Positions 1-9,412 of a stretch of DNA of 43,165 bases are shown here, in pieces. Every line of letters begins with the position of its first letter. Within the stretch, counting starts at the first letter, position 1. Source of the DNA: Amycolatopsis orientalis DSM 43388 (lineage in GTDB: Bacteria; Actinomycetota; Actinomycetes; Mycobacteriales; Pseudonocardiaceae). The notes under the pieces were generated by a model. It made no database searches. It worked only from the letters and a program-made list of their open reading frames with translations, and was not told where the DNA came from. The stretch spans positions 1 to 43,165 of the forward strand of contig NZ_ASXG01000019.1 in assembly GCF_000411975.1 (NCBI RefSeq). Reading direction: 5' to 3'. The position numbers and the translations under genes were made by a program.

Positions 1-350
1 GGCTGCTCGCGGTCGCGTACGGCGGGTTCGGCCTGGGCTTCGGCCTCCTGAACCCGCCGATCACCAACGCCGCGGTCAGCGGTATGCCCCGTTCGCAGGC
101 CGGAGTCGCCGCTGCGGTCGCGTCCACCTCCCGGCAGGTCGGGCAAACCCTCGGCGTCGCCGTCGCTGGCACCGTCCTCGCCGCCGCGGCCACCCCGCTC
201 ACCGGATACGCCGCCGCCTGGTGGACCGTCGCCGGCGGGACCACGCTGATCATCGCGCTCGCCATCCTCGCCACCACCGGCCGGGCGCAAGCGGGAGCCG
301 CGCGGGTCGCCCGCCGATTCGCCGACGAACCGAGCGCCGAACCGGCCTAA
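1..350 (+). CDS. MFS transporter, DHA2 (EmrB/QacA-like) family, C-terminal fragment
   Basis: Only the last ~115 residues are in the window; the frame is open from base 3 and the start lies upstream. A glycine-rich membrane segment (GFGLGFGLLNPP) is followed by SQAGVAAAVASTSRQVGQTLG, the conserved loop before the last helices of 14-helix DHA2 drug exporters, then two more hydrophobic segments and a basic cytoplasmic tail ending at the TAA. Family membership is clear from this tail. The substrate cannot be told. It lies 127 bp ahead of a P450 on the same strand, so co-regulation as a small detoxification or secondary-metabolite module is possible but is inference. Confidence 0.8.
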   Translation, partial: LLAVAYGGFGLGFGLLNPPITNAAVSGMPRSQAGVAAAVASTSRQVGQTLGVAVAGTVLAAAATPLTGYAAAWWTVAGGTTLIIALAILATTGRAQAGAARVARRFADEPSAEPA

Positions 351-421
351 CCGAGCCGGGGTGAATCGGGCAGAGCTGTGGTCCTTCCGTCGCCTCTCGC
401 GTTCAATCGCCCCGCGGCGGC

Positions 422-451
422 GCGGGCGTCTCCAGAGTGGAAGACGCCCGC
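422..451 (+). terminator. 10-bp perfect hairpin between MFS gene and P450
   Basis: GCGGGCGTCT at 422-431 and AGACGCCCGC at 442-451 pair perfectly around a 10-base loop. There is no T tract. It may terminate the MFS transcript or sit in the 5' leader of the P450, whose Shine-Dalgarno GGAGG begins only 8 bases after it. Confidence 0.45.
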
Positions 452-477
452 ACCGTCGGAGGAAAGGCACCAGCCGC

Positions 478-1686
478 ATGTCCACCTCGCCCGAGACCCC
501 GGCCCTTCCGACCGCCCGCCCGGACGGCTGCCCGTTCGATCCGCCCGCCGAGTACGCCGCGTTGCGGGAGACCGCGCCGGTGACGCGGATCCGCTGCCCG
601 GCCGGGTTCGACACGTGGCTGGTCACCCGCTACGACGACGTCCGCGCGGTGCTCGCCGACCCGGCGCTCAGCTCGCGCGGAGCCTCGTCGGTGCACGTCA
701 AAGCCGATCTGGACCCGGATGCCGAGGTCGATCCCGGTTCGATCATCCAGCTCGACGGCGCGGAGCACGCCCGGCTGCGCAAGACGGTGGTCGCCGAGTT
801 CACCGTCCGGCGGGTCGAGCGGCTGCGCGAATACGTCCGCGAGCAGGTCGAGAGACACCTCGACGCCCTGCTCGCCAAGCCCGGCCGCGCCGACCTGGTG
901 CAGGACTTCGCGCTGCCGATCCCCTCGCTGGCGATCTGCGAGCTGCTCGGCGTCCCCTACGCCGACCGCGAGCTGTTCCAGCGCCAGAGCGGCGTCCTGG
1001 TCAGCACCGACCAGGACGGCGAGGCGATCCAGCGGGCGTACCACGAACTGGCCGGCTACCTGGGCACCCTGTTCGCCGGCAAGCAGCAGTCCCCGAAGGA
1101 CGACCTGTTCAGCAAGCTCATCGTCCGCGCCGAGGCCGCCGGGGAAGCGCTCGACCTGGACGAGCTGGCCATGCTCGGCCTCAGCCTCCTCGTGGCCGGG
1201 CACGAAACCACCGCCAACATGATCGCGCTCAGCACGCTCGTGCTGCTGGAACACCCGGAGCAGCGCGCGCAAGCCCTCGCCGACCCGCCGCGCGCGGTCG
1301 AGGAACTGCTGCGCTACCTGTCGGTCGTGCAGTTCGGCGTGCTGCGGTACGCGACCGAAGAGGTCAAGGTCGGCGACCAGACGATCGCCGCGGGTGACTG
1401 GCTGATCGCCGCGCTGAACTCGGCGAACCGCGACGAGGACCGTTATCCGCACGCCGACCAGCTGGACTTCGCCCGCGAATCGCCGCGCACGCACGTCGCC
1501 TTCGGGTTCGGCGCGCACCAGTGCATCGGCCAGCAGCTCGCGCGCGTCGAACTGCAGGAGGCGCTCACTGCGTTGTTCCGCCGCGTGCCGGACCTCCGGC
1601 TGGCGGTGCCGAAGGAATCTCTGGCCTACAAGCACAACGCGCTCGTCTACGGCCCGGAGGAGCTGCCGGTCGCCTGGTCCGCGTAG
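478..1686 (+). CDS. Cytochrome P450 (class I bacterial type, CYP105/107-like)
   Basis: A soluble haem monooxygenase of 402 residues, the usual bacterial P450 length. The I-helix oxygen-activation motif AGHETT, the K-helix E276-L-L-R279 and the haem loop FGFGAHQCIG with axial Cys349 are all present, so it should be active. The ATG at 478 is chosen because GGAGGAAAGG at 459-468 lies at SD distance; the open frame extends upstream to 361 but that part is not protein-like. No ferredoxin or ferredoxin reductase is encoded nearby, so it must use redox partners encoded elsewhere. A TetR regulator follows 70 bp downstream and an MFS exporter precedes it, a context typical of xenobiotic or secondary-metabolite oxidation. 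The substrate is unknown. Confidence 0.93.
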   Translation: MSTSPETPALPTARPDGCPFDPPAEYAALRETAPVTRIRCPAGFDTWLVTRYDDVRAVLADPALSSRGASSVHVKADLDPDAEVDPGSIIQLDGAEHARLRKTVVAEFTVRRVERLREYVREQVERHLDALLAKPGRADLVQDFALPIPSLAICELLGVPYADRELFQRQSGVLVSTDQDGEAIQRAYHELAGYLGTLFAGKQQSPKDDLFSKLIVRAEAAGEALDLDELAMLGLSLLVAGHETTANMIALSTLVLLEHPEQRAQALADPPRAVEELLRYLSVVQFGVLRYATEEVKVGDQTIAAGDWLIAALNSANRDEDRYPHADQLDFARESPRTHVAFGFGAHQCIGQQLARVELQEALTALFRRVPDLRLAVPKESLAYKHNALVYGPEELPVAWSA

Positions 1687-1713
1687 TTCGCCCGGCCGGT
1701 CCGCGACCCGCCG

Positions 1714-1722
1714 GGTTAACCT
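1714..1722 (+). promoter_or_regulatory. Candidate promoter/autoregulatory site of the TetR gene
   Basis: GGTTAACC (1714-1721) is a perfect 8-bp palindrome that overlaps TAACCT (1717-1722), a TAnnnT -10 candidate about 35 bases ahead of the TetR start. A repressor dimer bound here would block its own promoter. No clear -35 is visible, so this is tentative. Confidence 0.25.
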
Positions 1723-1756
1723 CGTCGCGCACACCAGCGCACCGCAGGGGGAACCG

Positions 1757-2323
1757 ATGGACGCGGACCAGCCTTCGCGCAAACGCGACGCGACGGCGAC
1801 CAAGGCCGCGCTGCTGGACGCCGCGGCCGACCTGTTCGCCGACCGCGGCTTCGACCGCACCACGGTGCGCGACATCGCGAACCGCGCGGGCGTCAACCAG
1901 GCGTTGCTGTTCCGGTACTTCGGCAGCAAAGACGCGTTGTTCGAGCACGTGATGGCGCGCGGCGGCCTGGCACAGGTCGAGACGACCCCGCCGGAGCGGC
2001 TGTTCTCCGCTGCGCTGCGGAGCCTCCTCGACGGCGACGACGCGGCATCCCGTTCGATCGAGACCTACCTGCGGTCCTCCGGCACGGATCGCGCCGACGA
2101 GGCTCTCCGCGCGCAGCTCGACGCCGAGTACACCCGCGCGCTGTCCGGGCTCACCGACCAGCCGGACGCCGAACTCCGCGCCGACCTCGCGATGGCGTGG
2201 CTGCTCGGCATCGGGCTGGTCCGCTCGGTCACCCGCAAGGAACCGCTCGCCACCGCGCCTGCCGACGAGATCGAGCGGCTCATCAGGCCGGCCGTGCGCA
2301 CCCTGCTCGAACGCAGCAAGTAA
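1757..2323 (+). CDS. TetR/AcrR family transcriptional regulator
   Basis: A 188-residue one-component repressor. The N-terminal DNA-binding domain is textbook: LDAAADLFADRGFDRTT, then the helix-turn-helix TVRDIANRAGVNQALLFRYF and SKDALF at about residues 15-60. The helical C-terminal part resembles the TetR_C ligand-binding family common in actinomycetes and ends with a long helix for dimerisation. AGGGGGAACCG before the ATG gives a good ribosome binding site. It follows the P450 on the same strand, and either the P450/MFS pair or its own promoter is the likeliest target. The ligand is unknown. Confidence 0.92.
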   Translation: MDADQPSRKRDATATKAALLDAAADLFADRGFDRTTVRDIANRAGVNQALLFRYFGSKDALFEHVMARGGLAQVETTPPERLFSAALRSLLDGDDAASRSIETYLRSSGTDRADEALRAQLDAEYTRALSGLTDQPDAELRADLAMAWLLGIGLVRSVTRKEPLATAPADEIERLIRPAVRTLLERSK

Positions 2324-2351
2324 TTCGCTACGGCCGAGCACTGCCCGCCGA

Positions 2352-2357
2352 TACGGT
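2352..2357 (+). promoter_or_regulatory. Candidate leaderless promoter (-10 TACGGT) of the phosphotransferase gene
   Basis: TACGGT lies 6 bases before the ATG at 2364, so transcription would begin at or one base before the start codon. No Shine-Dalgarno sequence is present. The same hexamer and spacing recurs before cobQ. No convincing -35 is visible. Confidence 0.4.
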
Positions 2358-2363
2358 CACCGC

Positions 2364-3290
2364 ATGTTTCCGCCCGCCGCCACCGCGGCCGAGTTCGACC
2401 AGCTGACCCGCGAGGCTCTGCTGCCCGCGGTACGAGACCTCCTCCGGACGCTCGGCGAACCCGCCGAACCCGTGCCGTTCGCCGACGGTTCCCTGCCGGT
2501 GTACGCCGTCGGCGACGAGCTCGTCCTGAAGCTCTACCCGCCGGTCTACCGCGACGAGCTGGCTACCGAGCGCGCCATGCTGGAAGTCCTGCACGGCAAG
2601 CTCCCCGTCCCCACCCCGGGCGTGGTGCACGCCGGAACCCGCGACGGCTGGGGGTACGTCGTGATGGAACGGCTGCGCGGGCGTCCGCTCAAGCAGGTCT
2701 GGCCGGAACTGTCCACAGCGGACAAACTCGGCCTCGCCCCGCGGATCGGCGAGGCGTTGTCCGCTTTGCACTCCGTGCGCGACCCGGCGTTGTCCGTGCT
2801 CGGTCCGCCGGACTGGGCCGCGTTCCTCGCCGGGCAACGGGAAAAGCTGGTCGAGCACCATCGCAAGACCACCCTGGACGAACACTGGCTGGCCCAGCTT
2901 CCGGAGTTCGTCGACGCGGTCGACCTGGGAACGCCGGAAACCGCGCCGCTGCACACCGAAGTCATGCGCGACCATCTCATGGTCACCCGCGACGGAGACG
3001 GCTGGCGGCTGTCCGGCCTGTTCGATTTCGAACCGGCGATGCGCGGTGCACCGGAATACGAGTTCGCCGCGGTCGGTCTGTTCGTTTCGAGCGGCGACTC
3101 GGCATTCCTGCGGAGTCTTCTGCTCGCTTACGGTTACCGTCCGGCCGACCTCGGGCCGGACTTCTCCCGCCGCTGCCTCGCGTACGCGCTTCTGCACGTC
3201 TACAGCAACTTCCACTGGTACCTGGAGGTGCTCCCGGCCCCGGAAAAACCTACTTTCGCCTCCCTGGCGGAGGCATGGTGGGGCGGATGA
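2364..3290 (+). CDS. Aminoglycoside phosphotransferase (APH/choline kinase-fold) family protein
   Basis: A 308-residue protein of the APH superfamily, small-molecule kinases that use ATP. The N-lobe has the lysine strand DELVLKLYPP and a conserved glutamate region ERAMLEVL; the hinge is YVVMERLRGRPL. The catalytic loop reads HTEVMRDHLMV, where the canonical family loop is HxDxxxxN, so the usual Asp is Glu and the usual Asn is His. The metal-binding Asp follows in GLFDFEPA. This variant loop occurs in a subfamily of bacterial APH-like proteins of unknown substrate, so it should not be read as an antibiotic-resistance gene. It lies 40 bp after the TetR gene and lacks an SD. Confidence 0.82.
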   Translation: MFPPAATAAEFDQLTREALLPAVRDLLRTLGEPAEPVPFADGSLPVYAVGDELVLKLYPPVYRDELATERAMLEVLHGKLPVPTPGVVHAGTRDGWGYVVMERLRGRPLKQVWPELSTADKLGLAPRIGEALSALHSVRDPALSVLGPPDWAAFLAGQREKLVEHHRKTTLDEHWLAQLPEFVDAVDLGTPETAPLHTEVMRDHLMVTRDGDGWRLSGLFDFEPAMRGAPEYEFAAVGLFVSSGDSAFLRSLLLAYGYRPADLGPDFSRRCLAYALLHVYSNFHWYLEVLPAPEKPTFASLAEAWWGG

Positions 3291-3420
3291 GGGGTACCCC
3301 CGGACTACGCCGCGACATACCCCGTAAAAAGGAGTGAAATACGCGACAACCCGGCAATCGCGACGGACACTGGCACCGAATCCCGGGTACACAGGGGACC
3401 GGGACAGAAGGAGGACCGCC

Positions 3421-3675
3421 GTGACTGCCGAGTTGAACTATCGGGAGCGGGCCACCCTGCGTGCCGTGGCCGAAGGGCACGCGGAAATCAGCTGCAGCTG
3501 CGAACCGGACCTGTTCGTCGACGGCTTGAGCTGCTGCGACCAAGGCACCGTCCGCGACCTCGTGCGCAAGGGGCTGATCGAGCCCGCCGAAGACGGAGCG
3601 TGCGGCGAGCGGGTGCGCGCGGTGCTCACCGACGCCGGAGTGCAGGCCCTGGGCGAAAAGCCGGTCGCGGCTTGA
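3421..3675 (+). CDS. Small Cys-rich, winged-helix-like hypothetical protein (84 aa)
   Basis: The GTG at 3421 follows AGAAGGAGGACC, one of the best ribosome binding sites in the window, so I use it although the frame is open from 3334. The 84-residue product has five cysteines (25, 27, 38, 39, 61) in ISCSCEPDLFVDGLSCCDQ and GACGER. The rest, DLVRKGLIEP then ERVRAVLTDAGVQAL, has the spacing of the recognition-helix and wing region of MarR/ArsR-type winged helices. A redox- or metal-responsive DNA-binding protein is possible. I do not recognise a named family. It ends 4 bp from the convergent YigZ-family gene. Confidence 0.75.
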   Translation: MTAELNYRERATLRAVAEGHAEISCSCEPDLFVDGLSCCDQGTVRDLVRKGLIEPAEDGACGERVRAVLTDAGVQALGEKPVAA

Positions 3676-3679
3676 TCTG

Positions 3680-4318
3680 CTAGGGGCGCGACTGCCCGCG
3701 CACCCACTCCTCCCCCAGCTCGACCGCGACCGCCTCGCCGCCGGTGAGGTCGGCCAGCCAGCCGGTGAACCGGTCCTCCTCGCCGGGAGCCAGCCCGACC
3801 TCGAAGTGCGCCGCTGCCTCGAAGCGCGTCTCGTGCAGCACGTACGGCGAGGCTCGGAGGTCGTTCTCGAAGCGACCCGCCCGGGCGTAGTCCATCGTCA
3901 CGTCGAACAGCCGCAATCGCCGGTACTCCACCAGGCCGACCGCGTCCAGCGCGTCCGACACCGCTTGCCCGTACGCGCGGATCAAGCCGCCCGCGCCCAG
4001 CAGCACCCCGCCGAAATGCCGCGACACCACCGCGACCGTGTCGGTGACCTCGCGGCGGCGCAACACCTCCAGCATCGGCACCCCGGCCGTCCCGGCGGGC
4101 TCGCCGTCGTCGCTCGACCGCTGGGTGCGGCCGTCCGGGCCCAGGACGAACGCGTGGCAGTGGTGGCGCGCCGCGGGCTCGGCCCGGCGGCGGGCCGCGA
4201 TGATCTCCCGCGCGGCCGCTTCGTCGGCCGCCGGAGCGAGCGCGCACCGGAACCGTGAACGCCGTATTTCAATCTCGTGCAGCCCGGCGACCGCCACGGA
4301 CAGATAACGATCAGTCAT
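3680..4318 (-). CDS. YigZ/IMPACT (UPF0029) family protein
   Basis: A 212-residue protein with the signature of the IMPACT family: the N-terminal IxxSRF-type segment EIEIRRSRFRCALAP, the central HHCHAFVLG and SSDDGEPAGTAGVPMLEVL, and the RHFGGVLLGAGGLIRAYGQA loop. The C-terminal ~70 residues match the ferredoxin-like DUF1949 domain. Family members bind ribosomes or tRNA-related factors and in eukaryotes restrain GCN2; the bacterial role is unsettled. The ATG at 4318 is preceded on the minus strand by GAGGGGGAGC at SD distance. It is divergent from gltB across a 561-bp gap and probably a single-gene unit. Confidence 0.93.
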   Translation of the reverse strand: MTDRYLSVAVAGLHEIEIRRSRFRCALAPAADEAAAREIIAARRRAEPAARHHCHAFVLGPDGRTQRSSDDGEPAGTAGVPMLEVLRRREVTDTVAVVSRHFGGVLLGAGGLIRAYGQAVSDALDAVGLVEYRRLRLFDVTMDYARAGRFENDLRASPYVLHETRFEAAAHFEVGLAPGEEDRFTGWLADLTGGEAVAVELGEEWVRGQSRP

Positions 4319-4879
4319 CGGCGCTCCCCCTCACGACCCCCAGTCAACCAGCCGCAAGCACGGGGTTGACACCGGGAGGGCAGGCAGGTTTACGCAGGTC
4401 AGCGGCTTCGCTGACCGCGTGGCGGGAGAGACGGCCCGACATATGGGAGTACCCCGGAGGGCGTCAACGTATGCGTGGTCTTTCCCACGAGAGCGCGATG
4501 ACGTATGTCGATCACAGCGAATTCACACTATCGTCATAAGACCCGGCGAACCCGGGAGTCACCACCACGCGCCCCGGCCGGCCCCCACCACACAGGCTGA
4601 CCGACCCCGGCGCGTGCGTCTGTACAGCGACGTGCAGAACAATTTCCGCCGCCCATCGCCGTGCGGTGACAAACCATCCGGCACCCGGCCCGGTCGTCGA
4701 CCGGCCGCGGTCAGCCACGCATCGCGACGCAGTGCCGCGCCCCGCGACGGCGGAGGCACCGGATGGTTTCCCTTCTCGACTGACCATCGCGGTTCCGGAC
4801 CACTTCGTTAACCGGTTCAGTACTGAACCCTCCTTCGGAGTGAAAGAAACCGCGCCAACGCCTTGGGAGGCGGCCAGCC
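4319..4879. other. 561-bp intergenic region between the YigZ-family gene and gltB
   Basis: I see no gene here. The base composition is less GC-biased than the flanking genes. It contains a spaced dyad ATGACG (4498-4503) / CGTCAT (4532-4537), two copies of ACGTATG (one inside the dyad), and near the gltB end a nested palindrome listed separately. TTGACA at 4366-4371 has no good -10 at 16-18 bp. The length suggests a long 5' leader or multiple control sites for gltBD. Confidence 0.5.
4807..4829. promoter_or_regulatory. Nested palindromes upstream of gltB, candidate operator
   Basis: GGTTCAGTACTGAACC (4814-4829) is a perfect 16-bp palindrome. It overlaps AACCGGTT (4810-4817), itself palindromic, and abuts GTTAAC (4807-4812). 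The block ends 50 bp before the gltB start. A homodimeric nitrogen or amino-acid regulator is the natural reader. It does not match the GlnR box as I know it (GTnAC-n6-GAAAC). Confidence 0.45.
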
Positions 4880-7800
4880 GTGACCCACCGTTCGAGCACC
4901 CCGGCCACCGACGGCCTTTACGACCCCGCCTACGAGCACGATGCCTGCGGGGTGGCGTTCGTCGCGGACCTGACCGGTCGCCGAGACCATCAGATCGTGG
5001 CGAAAGCCCTTGTCGCGCTGAAGAACCTGGAACATCGCGGGGCACGCGGGGCCGAACCGGACACCGGGGACGGCGCGGGCCTGCTGATCCAGGTTCCGGA
5101 CGCGTTCTACCGCGAGGTCGCCGGGTTCGAGCTCCCGCCGGAAGGCAGCTACGCCGTGGGCACCGCCTTCCTGCCGAAGGACGAGAAGCGCCGCGGCCGC
5201 GCCATGACCACCATCGAGCGGATCGCCGCCGAGGAGGACATGCGCGTGGTGGGCTGGCGCGAGCTGCCGGTCGACACCGCGCACTGCGGCCCGACCGCGG
5301 CGCAGAGCATGCCGCATTTCACCCAGCTGTTCCTGGCCGGGCGCAAGAACAATCTCGACGGTCTCGCGCTCGAGCGCGCCGCCTTCTGCGTGCGCAAGCG
5401 CGCCGAGCACGAACTGGCCGAGGACGACGTTTACTTCCCGTCGCTGTCCTCGCGCACGATCGTCTACAAGGGAATGCTGACCGAGCCGCAGGTCGAGAAG
5501 TTCTTCCTCGACCTGACCGACGAGCGCGTGACGAGCGCGATCGGCCTGGTGCACTCCCGCTTCTCCACCAACACTTTCCCGTCGTGGCCGCTCGCCCACC
5601 CGTACCGCTACGTGGCGCACAACGGCGAGATCAACACGCTCAAGGGCAACCGCAACTGGATGGACGCCCGCGAGGCGCTGCTGGAGACCGACCTGATCCC
5701 GGGCGACCTCAAGCGGATCTACCCGGTCATCACGCGCGGCGCGAGCGACTCGGCGTCCTTCGACGAGGTGCTGGAGCTGCTCCACCTCGGCGGCCGGTCG
5801 CTGCCGCATTCGGTGCTGATGATGATCCCGGAGGCGTGGGAGAACCATCAGGAAATGGACCCCGCGCGCCGCGCCTTCTACGAATTCCACTCCACGCTCA
5901 TGGAGCCGTGGGACGGCCCGGCGCTGGTCGCGTTCACCGACGGCGCGCAGATCGGCGCGGTGCTGGACCGCAACGGCCTGCGCCCCGGCCGCTACTGGGT
6001 CACCGACGACGGCCTCGTGGTGCTCGCCAGCGAGGTCGGCGTGCTGGAGCTGGACCAGGCGAAGATCGTCCGCAAGGGACGGCTGGAGCCGGGCCGGATG
6101 TTCCTCGTGGACACCGTCGCCGGCCGGATCGTCGAGGACGAGGAGATCAAGGGCCAGCTCGCGTCCGAGCACCCGTACGACGAATGGGTCGAGGCCGGGC
6201 TGCTCCGCCTGGAGGAACTGCCCGAGCGCGACCGCGAGGTCCCGCTGCACGCCGCGCTCGTGCGCCGGCAGCAGGCGTTCGGCTACACCGAGGAAGAGCT
6301 GGAGACCATCCTCGAGCCGATGGCCCGCACCGGCGCGGAGCCGATCGGGTCGATGGGCAACGATTCGCCGATCGCGTCCCTTTCGTCGGGTTCGCGCCCG
6401 TTGTTCGACTACTTCATCCAGCTGTTCGCCCAGGTGACCAACCCGCCGCTGGACGCGATCCGCGAGGAGCTGGTGACCGCGCTGGGCACGCAGATCGGCG
6501 CGGAGCCGAACCTGCTGGCCGCGGACGCGTCGTCGTGCCGCCGGATCGTGCTGCCGTTCCCGGTGCTGGACAACGACCAGCTCGCGAAACTGGTGCACGT
6601 CAACGACGACGGCGACCTGCCGGAGTTCCAGGCGGTCACCGTGATGGGCCGGTACAAGGTGGCCGGCGGCGGCGAGGCGCTGGTGCAGCGGCTCGACGAG
6701 ATCCGGGCCGAGGTGTCCGAGGCGATCGAGGACGGCGCGCGGCTGATCGTGCTGTCCGACCGCGGGGTCGACGCCGACCACGCGCCGATCCCGTCGCTGC
6801 TGCTCACCGGCGCGGTGCACCACCACCTGGTCCGGGAGAAGACGCGCACGCAGGTCGGCCTCATCGTCGAGGCGGGCGACGCGCGCGAGGTGCACCACAT
6901 CGCGCTGCTGATCGGCTACGGCGTGGCCGCGGTGAACCCGTACCTGGCGATGGCGACGGTCGAGGAGATGGCGCACCGGGGCCTCATCCCGGGCGTGACT
7001 CCCAAGCAGGCCACCGCGAACCTGATCAAGGCCCTCGGCAAGGGCGTCCGCAAGACCATGTCCAAGATGGGCGTGTCCACGGTGGCCTCTTACACCGGCG
7101 CGCAGATCTTCGAGGCGGTCGGCCTCGGCGCCGAGGTGATCGACACCTGTTTCACCGGAACCACTTCGCGGCTCGGCGGCGTCGGCTTCGACACGCTCGC
7201 CGAGGAGGTCGCGCAGCGGCACGTGCGGGCCTTCCCGGTCGACGGCGTCCGGGCGAGCCACCGCGAGCTGGAAACCGGCGCGGACTACCAGTGGCGGCGC
7301 GAGGGCGAGCCGCACCTGTTCAACCCGCAGACGGTGTTCAAGCTGCAGCACTCCACGAGGTCCGGGAAGTACGAGATCTTCAAGGAGTACACGAAGGCGG
7401 TCAACGACCAGGCCGAGAAGCTGCTGACGCTGCGCGGGCTGTTCGACTTCAAGTACGGCGAACGCCCGCCGGTGCCGATCGAAGAGGTCGAGCCGGTTTC
7501 GGAGATCGTGAAGCGGTTCGCCACCGGGGCCATCTCCTACGGCTCGATCTCGATGGAAATGCACCAGACGCTGGCGATCGCGATGAACCGCCTCGGCGGC
7601 AAGTCGAACACCGGCGAGGGCGGCGAGGACCCGGAGCGGCTGTACGACCCGGAGCGGCGCAGCGCGGTCAAGCAGGTCGCGTCCGGCCGGTTCGGCGTCA
7701 CCAGCGAGTACCTGGTGAACTCCGACGACATCCAGATCAAGATGGCGCAGGGCGCGAAGCCCGGCGAGGGCGGGCAGCTGCCCGGCGGCAAGGTGTACCC

Positions 7801-9412
7801 GTGGATCGCGAAGACGCGGCACTCCACGCCGGGCGTCGGGCTGATTTCCCCGCCGCCGCACCACGACATCTACTCCATCGAGGACCTGGCGCAGCTGATC
7901 CACGACCTCAAGAACGCCAACCCGGACGCGCGCATCCACGTGAAGCTCGTGTCCGAGGTCGGCGTCGGCACCGTCGCCGCGGGCGTGTCCAAGGCGCACG
8001 CGGACGTCGTGCTGATTTCCGGCCACGACGGCGGCACCGGCGCCTCGCCGCTGTCGTCGATCAAGCACGCGGGCGGACCGTGGGAGCTGGGCCTGGCCGA
8101 GACGCAGCAGACGCTGCTGGCCAACCGCCTGCGCGACCGGATCGTGGTGCAGACCGACGGCCAGCTCAAGACCGGCCGCGACGTCATCATCGCGGCGCTG
8201 CTCGGCGCCGAGGAGTTCGGTTTCGCGACCGCTCCGCTGGTGGTTTCGGGCTGCATCATGATGCGCGTATGCCACCTCGACAACTGTCCGGTCGGCGTCG
8301 CGACGCAGAACCCGAAGCTGCGCGCGAAGTTCAGCGGCAAGGCGGACTACGTGGTGAACTTCTTCGAGTTCATCGCCCAGGAGGTCCGGGAGTACCTGGC
8401 GGAGCTGGGTTTCCGGTCCGTCGAGGAGGCCGTGGGCCACGCCGAGCTGCTCGACAAGCGCAAGGCGGTGGACCACTGGAAGGCCGCCGGGCTCGACCTG
8501 TCGCCGATCTTCCACGTGCCCGAGCTGCCGCCGCGCGCGGCCCGGCACCAGACCGTCAAGCAGGACCACGGGCTGGACAAGGCGCTCGACAACACGCTGA
8601 TCCAGCTCGCCGAGGGCGCGCTGGCCGCGGGCGACAAGGTGCGGCTGGAACTGCCGGTGCGCAACGTGAACCGCACCGTCGGCACCATGCTCGGCTCGGA
8701 GCTGACGAAGAAGTGGGGCGGCGAAGGGCTTCCCGACGACACCATCGACGTCACCTTCACCGGCACCGCGGGCCAGTCGTTCGGCGCGTTCGTGCCGAAG
8801 GGCATCACGCTGCGGCTCTACGGCGACGGCAACGACTACGTCGGCAAGGGCCTGTCCGGCGGCCGGATCATCGTGCGGCCGCCGAAGGAATCGCCGATCG
8901 TCGCCGAGGACCACATCATCGCGGGCAACGTGATCGGTTACGGGGCGACGAGCGGCGAGATCTTCATCCGCGGTCAGGTCGGCGAGCGGTTCTGCGTGCG
9001 CAACTCCGGCGCGCTGGCGGTCGTCGAGGGCGTGGGCGACCACGGCGGCGAGTACATGACCGGCGGCCGGATGGTCGTGCTGGGCCGGATCGGCCGCAAC
9101 TTCGCGGCCGGCATGTCCGGCGGCGTGGCGTACGTGCTGGACCTGCCCGCGCACCGGGTCAACCCGGAGATGGTCGACATCGACCCGCTGGACGCCGCGG
9201 ACGCGGACTTCCTCCGCGAAACCGTCGAAAAGCACTACAACGAAACCGAATCCGCCGTCGCGCGGACCTTGCTGGCGGACTGGGACAGTGCGGTCGACCG
9301 GTTCGGCAAGGTCATGCCGAAGGACTACAAGCGCGTGCTCGCCGCTCAGGTGGCCGCGGAACGCGACGGGCGGGACGTGAACGAGGCGATCATGGAGGCC
9401 GCACATGGCTGA
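4880..9412 (+). CDS. gltB: Glutamate synthase (NADPH), large (alpha) subunit
   Basis: Makes two glutamates from 2-oxoglutarate and glutamine in the cytoplasm, with GltD supplying electrons. The 1510-residue length is normal. Domains in order: an N-terminal type-II glutamine amidotransferase whose nucleophile Cys23 ([11 protein letters not shown]) is exposed after removal of a 22-residue propeptide; a central domain; the FMN synthase domain with [15 protein letters not shown]; the 3Fe-4S cluster loop [12 protein letters not shown] (Cys-x5-Cys-x4-Cys); and a C-terminal beta-helix rich in GG motifs. The GTG at 4880 follows GGGAGG at 4865-4870. Its last 8 bases overlap gltD, so the two are translated together. 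The palindrome at 4814-4829 is the best candidate control site. Confidence 0.98.
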   Translation: MTHRSSTPATDGLYDPAYEHDACGVAFVADLTGRRDHQIVAKALVALKNLEHRGARGAEPDTGDGAGLLIQVPDAFYREVAGFELPPEGSYAVGTAFLPKDEKRRGRAMTTIERIAAEEDMRVVGWRELPVDTAHCGPTAAQSMPHFTQLFLAGRKNNLDGLALERAAFCVRKRAEHELAEDDVYFPSLSSRTIVYKGMLTEPQVEKFFLDLTDERVTSAIGLVHSRFSTNTFPSWPLAHPYRYVAHNGEINTLKGNRNWMDAREALLETDLIPGDLKRIYPVITRGASDSASFDEVLELLHLGGRSLPHSVLMMIPEAWENHQEMDPARRAFYEFHSTLMEPWDGPALVAFTDGAQIGAVLDRNGLRPGRYWVTDDGLVVLASEVGVLELDQAKIVRKGRLEPGRMFLVDTVAGRIVEDEEIKGQLASEHPYDEWVEAGLLRLEELPERDREVPLHAALVRRQQAFGYTEEELETILEPMARTGAEPIGSMGNDSPIASLSSGSRPLFDYFIQLFAQVTNPPLDAIREELVTALGTQIGAEPNLLAADASSCRRIVLPFPVLDNDQLAKLVHVNDDGDLPEFQAVTVMGRYKVAGGGEALVQRLDEIRAEVSEAIEDGARLIVLSDRGVDADHAPIPSLLLTGAVHHHLVREKTRTQVGLIVEAGDAREVHHIALLIGYGVAAVNPYLAMATVEEMAHRGLIPGVTPKQATANLIKALGKGVRKTMSKMGVSTVASYTGAQIFEAVGLGAEVIDTCFTGTTSRLGGVGFDTLAEEVAQRHVRAFPVDGVRASHRELETGADYQWRREGEPHLFNPQTVFKLQHSTRSGKYEIFKEYTKAVNDQAEKLLTLRGLFDFKYGERPPVPIEEVEPVSEIVKRFATGAISYGSISMEMHQTLAIAMNRLGGKSNTGEGGEDPERLYDPERRSAVKQVASGRFGVTSEYLVNSDDIQIKMAQGAKPGEGGQLPGGKVYPWIAKTRHSTPGVGLISPPPHHDIYSIEDLAQLIHDLKNANPDARIHVKLVSEVGVGTVAAGVSKAHADVVLISGHDGGTGASPLSSIKHAGGPWELGLAETQQTLLANRLRDRIVVQTDGQLKTGRDVIIAALLGAEEFGFATAPLVVSGCIMMRVCHLDNCPVGVATQNPKLRAKFSGKADYVVNFFEFIAQEVREYLAELGFRSVEEAVGHAELLDKRKAVDHWKAAGLDLSPIFHVPELPPRAARHQTVKQDHGLDKALDNTLIQLAEGALAAGDKVRLELPVRNVNRTVGTMLGSELTKKWGGEGLPDDTIDVTFTGTAGQSFGAFVPKGITLRLYGDGNDYVGKGLSGGRIIVRPPKESPIVAEDHIIAGNVIGYGATSGEIFIRGQVGERFCVRNSGALAVVEGVGDHGGEYMTGGRMVVLGRIGRNFAAGMSGGVAYVLDLPAHRVNPEMVDIDPLDAADADFLRETVEKHYNETESAVARTLLADWDSAVDRFGKVMPKDYKRVLAAQVAAERDGRDVNEAIMEAAHG

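Noticed and set aside
2364..3290. Calling the APH-fold gene an aminoglycoside-resistance gene
   Set aside because: The catalytic loop differs from resistance enzymes and nothing in the context suggests resistance.
4366..4394. TTGACA with TTTACG at 17-bp spacing as a gltB promoter
   Set aside because: The -10 lacks the final T and the site is about 490 bp from gltB; not convincing without a mapped 5' end.
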